In this document: positions 35,289-44,321 of the stretch, in pieces | Position numbering within the stretch: position 1 is the stretch's first letter | How the letters are laid out: every line of letters starts with the position of its first letter | NCBI GenBank assembly: GCA_964600665.1 | Contig: CAZRKC010000008.1 | Location: forward strand, 1 to 64,000 | Reading direction: 5' to 3' | From: CAZRKC01 sp964600665 | GTDB lineage: Bacteria; Bacillota; SLNR01 | DNA length: 64,000 bases | Notes under the pieces: model-generated | What the model was told of the DNA's origin: nothing | Seen by the model: only the letters and a program-made list of their open reading frames with translations | Databases searched by the model: none | Program-made: the position numbers and the translations under genes

Positions 35289-35843
35289 TTACGGGTTATG
35301 TAACACTCTCGGTTTACATATGATTTCCCGTATCTCAGTTTTGAAGAAGTCTTGAGAATGCGCGGGACAGATGACGATGGCCGTGTCTGCTCCTCTGCCA
35401 GAGCCCCCAATGGAAATCACATCTTCACCAAAAGGAATCATCCCGCCGTCCAGCGCCATGATGGCGATTTCCGTAGCCACCTTCACTCCCTGACCGAGCA
35501 TTCGCAGTGTTGCAGATGTAATACCCCCCACGTATATTCCTCCAAATTGATTACTGGCTGCTCGCTCAATGTTGGCAAATACATGCGTGGTGGTTAAAAC
35601 CTTCATGCCTGCCTCCAATAATTCAGCTCTTGCTTCAGAAGCCATTTCATCAATACCCGGACCTCGGAAGCCGACTTGATGACTCACACAGACAACCGCA
35701 AGCCCGCACCCCTTCAACAAACGAGCCGTCTCGCCGGTATTTGACGCCACAACAATGTGCTGGATCCCATAATCTTTCGCTTTTGAAACAGCCAAATCAA
35801 TCGTGTTCTGTGTATTTCGCTTTCCAGGCATTTCCCAAAACAT
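35289..35843 (-). CDS. Stand-alone pyruvate kinase alpha/beta (C-terminal) domain protein
   Basis: 184 residues matching only the C-terminal domain of pyruvate kinase: NTIDLAVSKAKDYGIQHIVVASNTGETARLL at the start resembles the allosteric-domain entry, followed by ISIGGSGRGADTAIVICPAHS. No catalytic barrel is present in this or neighbouring frames, so it is a complete small protein rather than a fragment; AAGGAGGGG precedes its ATG. In pyruvate kinase this domain can bind sugar-phosphate effectors. Its role alone is unknown. It is three bases downstream of the AtpZ-like gene's stop. Confidence 0.8.
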   Translation of the reverse strand: MFWEMPGKRNTQNTIDLAVSKAKDYGIQHIVVASNTGETARLLKGCGLAVVCVSHQVGFRGPGIDEMASEARAELLEAGMKVLTTTHVFANIERAASNQFGGIYVGGITSATLRMLGQGVKVATEIAIMALDGGMIPFGEDVISIGGSGRGADTAIVICPAHSQDFFKTEIREIICKPRVLHNP

Positions 35844-35845
35844 GT

Positions 35846-36076
35846 TTACCCCTCCTTACGCTTATTCCCACCGATTTGGCGCAGCCTACGAAAGACAACG
35901 CCAAATCCGATGATACTGCCAATGATAATACAAATAATCGTAAATATGTTTTCATATCCGAAATATTGGTCCAACTGCTGCCCAATCCAGAAACTGCCCG
36001 TGATCGAAATCAAGATGGTCATGCCTAAAAAAAAGCCCAGATTCAAAAATTCGAACAACCCGTCATATTTCATCAT
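35846..36076 (-). CDS. AtpZ/AtpI-like small membrane protein
   Basis: 76 residues with two hydrophobic segments (about 12-28 and 40-58) and the AtpZ pattern: a G-x2-LD-x2-FG loop (IGQQLDQYFG) between the helices, then IIGSIIGFGVVFRRLR. In other genomes AtpZ precedes the F1Fo ATP synthase operon and has been linked to divalent cation supply. Here there is no atp gene; it begins one base after the pxpBC stop and precedes the pyruvate-kinase-domain gene. Either of two tandem ATGs (36076, 36073) may be used. Confidence 0.65.
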   Translation of the reverse strand: MMKYDGLFEFLNLGFFLGMTILISITGSFWIGQQLDQYFGYENIFTIICIIIGSIIGFGVVFRRLRQIGGNKRKEG

Positions 36077-36077
36077 T

Positions 36078-37823
36078 TCACCAGCTCTCACCCGCGTCAG
36101 TAATGACAACATCGAAAACAGTCTGTTCCACCGTGACCCGCCACCGATACAACACGGATGACTTCGAAATCCGGTGGCCTCCACGCCACTGCTGCCACTG
36201 TTTCAGTCGTGTTCGATATTCCTCGACCGCTTGTTGCGGCGTCACATATATAAAACGCACATAATCACCTGGCATCCGTTGCGCTAATCGACAGATTCCA
36301 GCCCATGTAACACATCCCAGTTTCGGGTAGCCACCAGTGGTTTGTCGATCCGCCATCATAATGATGGGTGATCCATGACCGGGAACTTGGATTGCTCCCG
36401 GAGGAATCCCATCTGAGATAATATCCGCAGATTTTTGATGCTCCAACAAAGGCCCTTCCATCCGGTAACCCATCCGGTCAGCCTGTGGCGAAACCTGGTA
36501 TTCATTATCCGTCAATGTCGCCAAGGATGAGCGGTGGAAATAGTCATCTTGGAGCCCCAGTACAACTGGAATTGGTTGAATGTCCTGAATATACGATTGC
36601 ACCCATTCCGGTGCTTTCTCATGAATCCATGGTTGTTCATGTCCACGCCTTAATGTATCACCTGCTTGCAGCGCCCTTCCTTCAACACCGCCAAATCGTC
36701 CTCGTAAATATGTTGACGCGCTACCCATCAAGGACTTGACTGAAAATCCTCCTGAGACCGCAATGTATGTCCGACAACCGGTACGCCGGCCTCCAAAACT
36801 GAGGATATCACCTCTTATCATTTGCAAAGTGCACCAGTTTGATACTTCAATGCCGTTAATCATAGGGTTCAAATCCCCGCCTGTTATCGCAATCACCGAT
36901 GTTTCTGTCCATTCCAACTCCAAACCGCCCATTGTAACTTCTAAAACAGCAAGACTCGCTTCATTCCCGCATAATTCATTCGCAATCATCGCTGCCCAAG
37001 GGTCCATGACGCCAGATACCGGTACACCCAAACATTGATATCCCCAACGCCCCATATCTTGTACCGTGGTCAGAAACCCACCTTTTCTGACCTTGGCAGC
37101 TTCAATGCCGGAAACGACCTTCACTGAGCCAGGAATTTTCGGGGGGAGCGCCAGCCTCTCGTATGCTGCTGAATCGATGGATTTAAAACGCACGCGATCT
37201 CCAGGGAGTAAATAGGACGGATGATCATTTTCTGCATCAAAGAGGACTTGAGGAGTCCGTCCAATCAAACGCCACCCCCCGGGACTATCAATCGGATAAA
37301 CACCGGTTTGAGGACCAGCGATTCCCACTGATCCTGCTGGTATCTTGGTCCGTGGATTATCCAGTCTTGGTACTGAAATCCGTTGATCCATACCACCTAA
37401 GTAAGGAAACCCAGGTGTAAATCCCAGCATATAAACCCGATATTCTGGTTGGCAGTGGATTTGAATCACTTCTTCAGGTGTCATTTTGCACCAGTCTGCA
37501 ACATCCTGAAGATCCGGGCCAGCCTCACCACCATACCACACCGGAATCGTAACAGAACGCGTCGAGACCGTCGAAACATCGTCTGGTGTTTCAAGAAGTC
37601 GGCCAATTTCTAAAGTGACCGCAATTCCATCAATTAGCTCAGGGTTAAACACGACAAGAAGTGATCGATATGTGGGCACTGCTTCCATCAACCAAGACGG
37701 AGATTTCCGGATCAGACAGCGGTATAACTGCATCACTTTCAAATTGATCGACTCATCGATGCTTTCACCAAATTCAACCGTGATGCCTCTTTCACCGGCC
37801 ACCAGATATCGAGTATTATCCAT
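36078..37823 (-). CDS. pxpBC: 5-oxoprolinase subunits B and C, fused (KipI-KipA)
   Basis: 581 residues. Residues 1-235 are PxpB/KipI (GFTPGFPYLGGMD at 134-146, GSVGIAGPQTGVYP near 164) and residues 240-560 are PxpC/KipA (GGFLTTVQDMGRWGYQ at 248-263, GVMDPWAAMIAN). With PxpA they form the ATP-dependent prokaryotic 5-oxoprolinase that opens L-pyroglutamate to glutamate. The fusion is found in some bacteria and resembles the allophanate/urea carboxylase arrangement. The ATG follows GAGGAGG, nine bases after pxpA. No transporter gene, often present in pxp clusters, is seen. Confidence 0.93.
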   Translation of the reverse strand: MDNTRYLVAGERGITVEFGESIDESINLKVMQLYRCLIRKSPSWLMEAVPTYRSLLVVFNPELIDGIAVTLEIGRLLETPDDVSTVSTRSVTIPVWYGGEAGPDLQDVADWCKMTPEEVIQIHCQPEYRVYMLGFTPGFPYLGGMDQRISVPRLDNPRTKIPAGSVGIAGPQTGVYPIDSPGGWRLIGRTPQVLFDAENDHPSYLLPGDRVRFKSIDSAAYERLALPPKIPGSVKVVSGIEAAKVRKGGFLTTVQDMGRWGYQCLGVPVSGVMDPWAAMIANELCGNEASLAVLEVTMGGLELEWTETSVIAITGGDLNPMINGIEVSNWCTLQMIRGDILSFGGRRTGCRTYIAVSGGFSVKSLMGSASTYLRGRFGGVEGRALQAGDTLRRGHEQPWIHEKAPEWVQSYIQDIQPIPVVLGLQDDYFHRSSLATLTDNEYQVSPQADRMGYRMEGPLLEHQKSADIISDGIPPGAIQVPGHGSPIIMMADRQTTGGYPKLGCVTWAGICRLAQRMPGDYVRFIYVTPQQAVEEYRTRLKQWQQWRGGHRISKSSVLYRWRVTVEQTVFDVVITDAGESW

Positions 37824-37832
37824 ATGTCCTCC

Positions 37833-38600
37833 TCAATCTATTGCCGATCCCATTGGAATGACAATAATTCCTGCATCCATTAAGCTTTGACGGACGCTGG
37901 ATGCTAACGCCGCTGCTCCAGGCGTATCCCCATGGATGCATAGGGTATCGAATTCAAGTGTCAGTAAGTGACCCTCCATGCTGACAACGGAGTGTTCCTG
38001 AGTCATTTTAAGGGCTCGCTGTGCCACGATATCCGCATCATGAATCACTGCACCAGGAATGGAGCGAGGTGCAAGGCTACCATCCAGCAAATACTGCCGA
38101 TCAGCAAACGCCTCTCTGGCAACTAATAAACCTTGCTCCATGCCGGCTTCGATCAAAGAAGATCCGGCCAATCCGACTAATATCAGATCCTGGTCGAATG
38201 TATAGACTGCTTTCGCAATGGACTTTGCCAAGGATTTATCTTTAGCTGCCATATTGTAAAGGGCCCCGTGGGGTTTAACATGAATCATTGGCGCTCTCGC
38301 TTTTCGGCAAAACGCATCAAGGGCGCCCAGTTGGTAGATGATCATATGTTCAATTTCTTGGGAATCCATGATCATGTTCCGGCGACCAAAGCCTTGTAAA
38401 TCAGGGTATCCCGGGTGAGCCCCAACAGCGACACCATTGCGTTTAGCTAACATAACCGTCCGCTCCATAACCATCGGATCGCCGCCATGAAAACCACAAG
38501 CAATATTGGCAGAAGTGATATGGGCCATGATGCCCTCATCATCACCAATTTGATAGATTCCAAAGCTTTCCCCCATATCGCAATTTAAGTCGACTCGCAT
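37833..38600 (-). CDS. pxpA: 5-oxoprolinase subunit A (LamB/YcsF family)
   Basis: 255 residues. The N-terminal DLNCDMGESFGIYQIGDD, NIACGFHGGDP, GAHPGYPDLQGFGRR and HVKPHGALYN motifs are the family hallmarks; their Asp/His residues form the putative metal site. It completes the PxpABC 5-oxoprolinase. The ATG at 38600 has GGGGGTG just before it and lies ten bases after ftsK, so the pxp genes are probably co-transcribed with the DNA translocase. Confidence 0.95.
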   Translation of the reverse strand: MRVDLNCDMGESFGIYQIGDDEGIMAHITSANIACGFHGGDPMVMERTVMLAKRNGVAVGAHPGYPDLQGFGRRNMIMDSQEIEHMIIYQLGALDAFCRKARAPMIHVKPHGALYNMAAKDKSLAKSIAKAVYTFDQDLILVGLAGSSLIEAGMEQGLLVAREAFADRQYLLDGSLAPRSIPGAVIHDADIVAQRALKMTQEHSVVSMEGHLLTLEFDTLCIHGDTPGAAALASSVRQSLMDAGIIVIPMGSAID

Positions 38601-38610
38601 GTCGCACCCC

Positions 38611-40878
38611 CTATTGAGAGTCTCTGATTCGCTCCCAGTGGTCCTGACTGATCAAAATCTCCCTGGCTTTGCTCCCCTCGTGTTTGCCGACAATGCCTCG
38701 ATCCTCCATCATATCAATCAAGCGTGCTGCGCGGGTGTACCCAATATGCATCCGTCGTTGCAGGAGCGATATAGATGCTTGATTACTCAAAAGGATGAGA
38801 TCGACTGCTTTGTCAAATAATTCATCCTCGTACCCTTCCATCGAAGCAACGGTATCATCTAATTGAAATATGCTCGGCTCATAATCCGGGCTGGCTTGTT
38901 TCTTCCAGAAATCTACAACCTCTTCGATATCTTTATCTGAAATGAATGCACCTTGAATCCGAACCGGCTTTGATGCACCTGCCGGTAAGAATAACATATC
39001 CCCACGTCCTAATAGTTTCTCGGCGCCCGCCATGTCCAGAATCGTTCTGGAATCCACTTGAGATGATACCGCGAATGAGATCCGGGATGGAATGTTAGCC
39101 TTGATTAAACCGGTTACCACATCAACTGAAGGTCGTTGCGTTGCAACCACCAAATGGATCCCAGCAGCTCGCGCCATTTGTGCCAGTCGGCAAATTGCAT
39201 CCTCAACTTCCACAGCTGCCACCATCATCAGATCGGCTAGTTCGTCAATGATGACCAGGATATATGGCAATGTGGTTTCCACCTGAAAGGTTGGGTCCCC
39301 AATCACCCGTGATTGATTCCGCTCCCGCACCATGAGATTGTACTTACTGATTTCCCTGACACCGGTGGAGGCAAATAGCGAATACCGATTCTCCATCTCT
39401 TGAACCACCCATTTTAGGACACCCGCTGCTTTTTTAGGATCTGTGACCACAGGTGCGGCCAAATGGGGAATTCCATTATAATTATTGAGTTCCACAACTT
39501 TGGGGTCAATCATTAACATCTTGACTTCATCCGGTTTTGCCTTAAACAATATGCTCGTAATAATCGCATTCATACATACACTCTTACCGGATCCGGTTGC
39601 TCCAGCTACCAAGAGATGGACCATTTTCCCCAAATCAGACACAACCGGAGCTCCGGCTATGTCTTTCCCGAGACCCACAGCCAATTTTGAAGGTGTCTCA
39701 GCAAATGCAGGTACCTCCAATACCTCCCGTAACGAAACCACGGCGATTTCTTCGTTTGGAACCTCTATGCCGATCGCTGCTTTCCCCGGAATCGGAGCTT
39801 CGATCCGCACGTCAGTCGCAGCGAGGCTCAACGCCAAATCATCTGCTAAGCTGAGCACTCGACTCACCTTAACCCCGGGTGCTGGATGGAGTTCATAGCG
39901 CGTGACCACAGGTCCTCGACTGATATTCGTTACTTTCGCGTTAACACCAAAACTCTCAAGTGTCTCTTCCAGTAGTCGACTTTTATCCCCGCCGGCATTT
40001 CCACTTCTGCCTCTTGGTATGTATGGTTTCTTGAGTAAGCCAATGGATGGTAGTACATATTCTTTCACTTCGTTTTCCCGTGGTTTCACTTGTGGCATCG
40101 ATTCTGTACTCTTTTGCGGAATCACGGGAACCGTCTTGTCTTTAATGTCTACCACTTCTTTTTTGGATTCCGGTACCATTGATTCGATTGTACCACGATG
40201 GTCCCTGCTATAACGAGGCTGTGATGTATCGTCTTGGTTTTCTTCACCATATAGATCTTTTGGGTATTTGTATCCTTGTGGTTCCCTCTCAATCTTGCGG
40301 TTTGCTGCCGACCGTTTACGAGGTTCCCGTTCCGAATATACGAAGGCCGTCATCGCAAACCAAATATTGCGAATAAGCCGAACAAATCGATCTTTGATCT
40401 TTTTGAGTCCTAAGATCACAGAGAGCTCTGTGACCAACATGAATCCAGTGAGTCCCATCGTGCCGACCAGCACCTTCATTCCTAAGTCCCCGAAAATGCC
40501 GCGCATAAGCCAAACCAGTACTGCCCCGATTATACCGCCACCCAGACCATGTAAACCAGTCATCAACTCAGCCCCTTGCGGGACTGAAACATGAAGTAAT
40601 GCAAGAAACGCAAGTAACACCAACAGGAACCCAACAATTTTGGATTCCCGCACTCGTCGATCACTGCGAATCATCATTGAAGCACCCATGACCAATAGAA
40701 CGATTGGGAATGCAGAGGCAGCCGTACCGAACAGAACATAAATAACACGTCTCAGGTTGTCTCCAAACAACCCACCGGGTTCAACCCAGAGTGCTATTCC
40801 GCTGAGAATAGCCACTGCGATCACAACAATTCCACTGACTTCGCGACGAATTCCCTTTTTTGATTGTCGTACGGCCAT
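38611..40878 (-). CDS. ftsK: DNA translocase FtsK/SpoIIIE
   Basis: 755 residues. About four membrane helices occupy residues 20-160, a charged linker follows to about 270, then the alpha/beta motor with Walker A (VAGATGSGKSVCMN) and Walker B (ILVIIDELADLMM), and a C-terminal gamma winged-helix domain (SISLLQRRMHIGYTRAARLI) that reads polarity sequences. It pumps chromosomal DNA through the septum. SpoIIIE versus SftA/FtsK cannot be decided, but the membrane region favours SpoIIIE-like. The ATG at 40878 follows GAGGTGATGGG. Confidence 0.95.
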   Translation of the reverse strand: MAVRQSKKGIRREVSGIVVIAVAILSGIALWVEPGGLFGDNLRRVIYVLFGTAASAFPIVLLVMGASMMIRSDRRVRESKIVGFLLVLLAFLALLHVSVPQGAELMTGLHGLGGGIIGAVLVWLMRGIFGDLGMKVLVGTMGLTGFMLVTELSVILGLKKIKDRFVRLIRNIWFAMTAFVYSEREPRKRSAANRKIEREPQGYKYPKDLYGEENQDDTSQPRYSRDHRGTIESMVPESKKEVVDIKDKTVPVIPQKSTESMPQVKPRENEVKEYVLPSIGLLKKPYIPRGRSGNAGGDKSRLLEETLESFGVNAKVTNISRGPVVTRYELHPAPGVKVSRVLSLADDLALSLAATDVRIEAPIPGKAAIGIEVPNEEIAVVSLREVLEVPAFAETPSKLAVGLGKDIAGAPVVSDLGKMVHLLVAGATGSGKSVCMNAIITSILFKAKPDEVKMLMIDPKVVELNNYNGIPHLAAPVVTDPKKAAGVLKWVVQEMENRYSLFASTGVREISKYNLMVRERNQSRVIGDPTFQVETTLPYILVIIDELADLMMVAAVEVEDAICRLAQMARAAGIHLVVATQRPSVDVVTGLIKANIPSRISFAVSSQVDSRTILDMAGAEKLLGRGDMLFLPAGASKPVRIQGAFISDKDIEEVVDFWKKQASPDYEPSIFQLDDTVASMEGYEDELFDKAVDLILLSNQASISLLQRRMHIGYTRAARLIDMMEDRGIVGKHEGSKAREILISQDHWERIRDSQ

Positions 40879-40972
40879 ATTCCCATCACCTCTAAGTGTC
40901 ACAATTCTACATTCGCCAGTTAATTCCTTTGATTCACATTAAATGCAACGCCGTCGATTCAGTAAGCGAAAA

Positions 40973-40998
40973 CCCACCAGATTCAGTAGTCTGGTGGG
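40973..40998 (-). terminator. Terminator of the dut-asd-udg-rnj operon
   Basis: A 9-bp stem (40973-40981 with 40990-40998), loop TTCAGTAG, followed on the minus strand by TTTTC. It lies just after the rnj stop. Confidence 0.8.
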
Positions 40999-41004
40999 GT
41001 AGTT

Positions 41005-42684
41005 TCATTTGGGAAGGTCCGTTTCCATGATGATTGGTAAAATCATCGGACGGCGTCGTGTTTTTTCATACAAGTGCCGACTGAGAACCTCTCGAACACC
41101 TGCTTTTATCGTACCCCAATCGGTTCCTTCTCCTTCATATTTCTTCATGACGGTCCGTACTTTTTCCCTGGCTTCTTCCATTAGTTCTTCAGATTCTCGC
41201 ACATAAACAAATCCTCTTGAAAGAATGTCCGGCCCGGCAACCAATGTCCCCATCTTTTTATCAATGGTCATGGTCACAATTAAAATCCCATCTTGAGAAA
41301 GCTGTCTCCGGTCTCGCAGTACCACATTGCCGACATCGCCAACACCCAAACCGTCAACCAGGATCTTTCCTGCCTGCACTCTCCCGGATTGAATGCCCTC
41401 CCGATCCGTGAATTCAAAGACATCTCCATTTTCGGCGATGAACACATGCTCACGCGGGATACCGACACTATGTGCAATATTTTCATAATGAATCGAGTGT
41501 CGATACTCTCCATGATAGGGTATGGCATACTGAGGACGAACCAGGTTTAACAGCAATTTGATTTCCTCCCGGCTGCCATGCCCTGAAACATGGACACCTG
41601 ATGCAGAATCGTGAATCACTTTTGCCCCTTTCCGATAGAGGATATCCACAGTTTGTGACACTAACTTTTCATTACCTGGTATGGGTGTTGCAGCTAGAAC
41701 CACCGTATCACCAGGTATCACCCGAATCTCTGGGTGTTCCCCCGTCGCAATGCGAGTCAATGCCGAGACGGGTTCTCCCGAGCTGCTGGCAGTCAATATC
41801 ACCTGCTCTTCATTTGCGATTTCTGCGTTTGCTTCGGAGTATGGATGAAGCACAGATTGAAAGTCAGTCACAACTCCCAGGTCAAGGGCAATTTTGATTA
41901 CTCCGGTCATACTGACCCCATCAATAAAAACCTTTCGATGATGTGCGACTGCAGCATCGATGACCTGTTGGATACGATGAACATTGGAAGCAAAGGTCGC
42001 AAGAATGATGCGCCCTTTCGCCGTGCGAAATATTTCATTCAGACTATTCCCGACCACCCGTTCCGAGGGTGTGTAGCCAGATTTATCCGCATTCGCACAA
42101 TCTGAAATCAGCACCAGGACCCCTTTACTCCCCAGATCAGCAAATGTATGGAGGTCAAAGACCTCACCATCAACCGGTGTCTGATCAATTTTGAAATCAC
42201 CACTATGGATGACCATGCCGACCGGGGTTTGAATACCCAGCCCCACTGCATCTGCAATGCTATGATTGACGTGGATAAATTCAACATCAAATACACCGAT
42301 TTTAACCGTTTCCTTCGGTTTGACCACATGGAATTGGATTTCCTTCAATTTAATGTTATTTTCTGCTAACTTAAACTGAACCAGACCCAATGTTAATCGT
42401 GTCCCATAGATGGGCACCTGAATCTGTGGCAATATGTACGGTAGTGCGCCAATATGATCTTCGTGACCATGGGTCAATACGATCCCGCGGATTTTGTGCT
42501 TATTGTCAATCAGGTAGGAAATATCTGGGATGACAATATCAATCCCCAGCATTTCTTCATCTGGAAATGCCAAACCAGCATCGATGATCAGGATGTCATC
42601 TTCATACTCCAAAATCATCATATGCTTACCCATTTCACCCACCCCACCCAGGGGAATAATTTTTAAATTTGCCTTCCGTTCCAT
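41005..42684 (-). CDS. rnj: Ribonuclease J
   Basis: 559 residues, the length of RNase J1/J2. The metallo-beta-lactamase motif LTHGHEDHIGALPYIL near residue 75, a beta-CASP domain with HVSGHGSREEIKLLL and the C-terminal domain are present. It carries out 5'-3' exonuclease and endonuclease RNA decay and maturation. The ATG at 42684 has GAGGTGAT upstream; the frame reaches 42717. J1 and J2 cannot be separated by eye; the spot next to asd and ftsK corresponds to rnjB in Bacillus. Confidence 0.95.
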   Translation of the reverse strand: MERKANLKIIPLGGVGEMGKHMMILEYEDDILIIDAGLAFPDEEMLGIDIVIPDISYLIDNKHKIRGIVLTHGHEDHIGALPYILPQIQVPIYGTRLTLGLVQFKLAENNIKLKEIQFHVVKPKETVKIGVFDVEFIHVNHSIADAVGLGIQTPVGMVIHSGDFKIDQTPVDGEVFDLHTFADLGSKGVLVLISDCANADKSGYTPSERVVGNSLNEIFRTAKGRIILATFASNVHRIQQVIDAAVAHHRKVFIDGVSMTGVIKIALDLGVVTDFQSVLHPYSEANAEIANEEQVILTASSSGEPVSALTRIATGEHPEIRVIPGDTVVLAATPIPGNEKLVSQTVDILYRKGAKVIHDSASGVHVSGHGSREEIKLLLNLVRPQYAIPYHGEYRHSIHYENIAHSVGIPREHVFIAENGDVFEFTDREGIQSGRVQAGKILVDGLGVGDVGNVVLRDRRQLSQDGILIVTMTIDKKMGTLVAGPDILSRGFVYVRESEELMEEAREKVRTVMKKYEGEGTDWGTIKAGVREVLSRHLYEKTRRRPMILPIIMETDLPK

Positions 42685-42721
42685 CTTAATCACCTCGAAT
42701 TGGTGGTTGGATAGCATCCTG

Positions 42722-43282
42722 TCATCCTGAAACCACGCTCGTTTCTAAAAATGATCGTAACCAAGATAAATCCGCTTTCAGTGTTTGTTCTAACGACCGG
42801 TTGTATAGGATTGCGGCAGGATGGTAAATTGGAAAAAACACTTTCCCGTTATGTTCAAGCAGCTTTCCCCTCACCCGTCCGATGTTCTCATGAGGATCGA
42901 CATACGCCTGCAAAGCAACATTTCCCATGATGCAAATGACCTTGGGATCGATCAAATCCATCTGTCTTTCAAGGAAATACCGACAAGCTTCCACCTCGTC
43001 TCTATTCGGGTTGCGATTTTTTGGTGGACGGCACTTGATGACGCTGGTAATGAAAACTTCCGTTCGTTCGAATCCGGCAAAAGCCAGAACATCATCCAGA
43101 ACTCGACCGGCTGCACCTGCAAATGGGACGCCAGAGTGATCCTCTTTCTCTCCCGGTGCTTCGCCGATCAGCATAATACTTGCCTGAGACGGTCCTTGGC
43201 CGGGAACTGAAAGGATACGAGTTTGAGAAAGATGACAACGTTGGCAACCCCTGACTTCGGTTGCGATATCTTCAAGGGTCAT
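42722..43282 (-). CDS. Uracil-DNA glycosylase, family 4 type
   Basis: 186 residues. Four cysteines (13, 16, 84, 100) in the family 4 spacing bind a 4Fe-4S cluster. The uracil-pocket motif IGEAPGEKEDHSGVPFAGAAG near residue 39 and the C-terminal IYHPAAIL motif are present. It removes uracil from DNA. It lies in an operon with dut, which limits dUTP incorporation, so the two genes serve the same end. Confidence 0.92.
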   Translation of the reverse strand: MTLEDIATEVRGCQRCHLSQTRILSVPGQGPSQASIMLIGEAPGEKEDHSGVPFAGAAGRVLDDVLAFAGFERTEVFITSVIKCRPPKNRNPNRDEVEACRYFLERQMDLIDPKVICIMGNVALQAYVDPHENIGRVRGKLLEHNGKVFFPIYHPAAILYNRSLEQTLKADLSWLRSFLETSVVSG

Positions 43283-43298
43283 GATCCTTCCTCCTGCA

Positions 43299-44300
43299 TT
43301 ATTTCAGTAGCATTTCCGCAATCTGGACGGCATTCGTCGCCGCACCTTTACGTAGATTATCGGCCACGACCCACACATTAATCCCATTCGCAATGGAGAA
43401 ATCCTGCCGGATCCTGCCGACAAAGACATCGTCTTTCCCGGCAGCATGAATCGGAGTTGGATATTGCAGCGCCGAAAGATCGTCAATTACCGTAATCCCT
43501 GGTGCATTCTCCCAAATTGCTTTTGCATCTGCAGCAGAAAGGAACCTTTCTGTTTCAATGTTAACCGCCTCTGAGTGACCGATCATTACGGGGATTCTCA
43601 CGGTTGTGGGAGAAATCTGAATCCGATTGTCTTCCATGATTTTCTGTGTTTCTAAAATCATCTTCATTTCCTCTTTTGAATAGCCATTCTCCATAAAGAC
43701 ATCAATCTGCGGGATGGCATTAAATGCAATAGGATAAGGGAAATGACGAGGTTCTACCCGTCGGTGTTCCATCCAAGCGCGAGTGTGGTCAGCTAACTCC
43801 TCCATGCCTTTGTTACCAGCACCGGACACAGATTGGTAAGTTGAGACAACCACCCGACGAATCCCAACCGCATCATATATGGGTTTTAAGGCAACCACCA
43901 TCTGAATGGTTGAACAATTGGGATTCGATATGATTCCTTTATGAGCCTTCACTGCATGGGGATTAACTTCAGGAACCACAAGCGGTACCTGTGGATCCAT
44001 CCTGAATGCACTTGAATTATCGACGACAACAGCCCCTCGGGAAGCTGCTTCCGGTGCATAAAGTTTACTGACAGCCCCCCCAGGGCTAAAAAGTGCGATA
44101 TCTACTCCTGCAAATTTCCGCTCATCAACTGGTTCCACCACGATATCTTTGCCTGCATAGGTCAAGATGGTCCCGGCAGAGCGTTCAGAAGCTAGAAGGG
44201 TCAACTTCCCAACGGGAAACTTTCGTTCTTCCATCACTCTCAGCATTTGACGACCGACTGCACCAGTCGCCCCCAATAAAGCAACATGTACTTTCTCCAT
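43299..44300 (-). CDS. asd: Aspartate-semialdehyde dehydrogenase
   Basis: 333 residues. Reduces aspartyl phosphate, the product of LysC, to the semialdehyde. The N-terminal GATGAVGRQML binds NADP, the catalytic Cys129 is in ISNPNCSTIQMV, and a further motif, QSVSGAGNKGMEEL, follows. It supplies the substrate of Hom (also in the window) and of DapA. Good GGGGGG site. Second gene of dut-asd-udg-rnj. Confidence 0.96.
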   Translation of the reverse strand: MEKVHVALLGATGAVGRQMLRVMEERKFPVGKLTLLASERSAGTILTYAGKDIVVEPVDERKFAGVDIALFSPGGAVSKLYAPEAASRGAVVVDNSSAFRMDPQVPLVVPEVNPHAVKAHKGIISNPNCSTIQMVVALKPIYDAVGIRRVVVSTYQSVSGAGNKGMEELADHTRAWMEHRRVEPRHFPYPIAFNAIPQIDVFMENGYSKEEMKMILETQKIMEDNRIQISPTTVRIPVMIGHSEAVNIETERFLSAADAKAIWENAPGITVIDDLSALQYPTPIHAAGKDDVFVGRIRQDFSIANGINVWVVADNLRKGAATNAVQIAEMLLK

Positions 44301-44321
44301 TCCAATACCCCCCTATTAACC

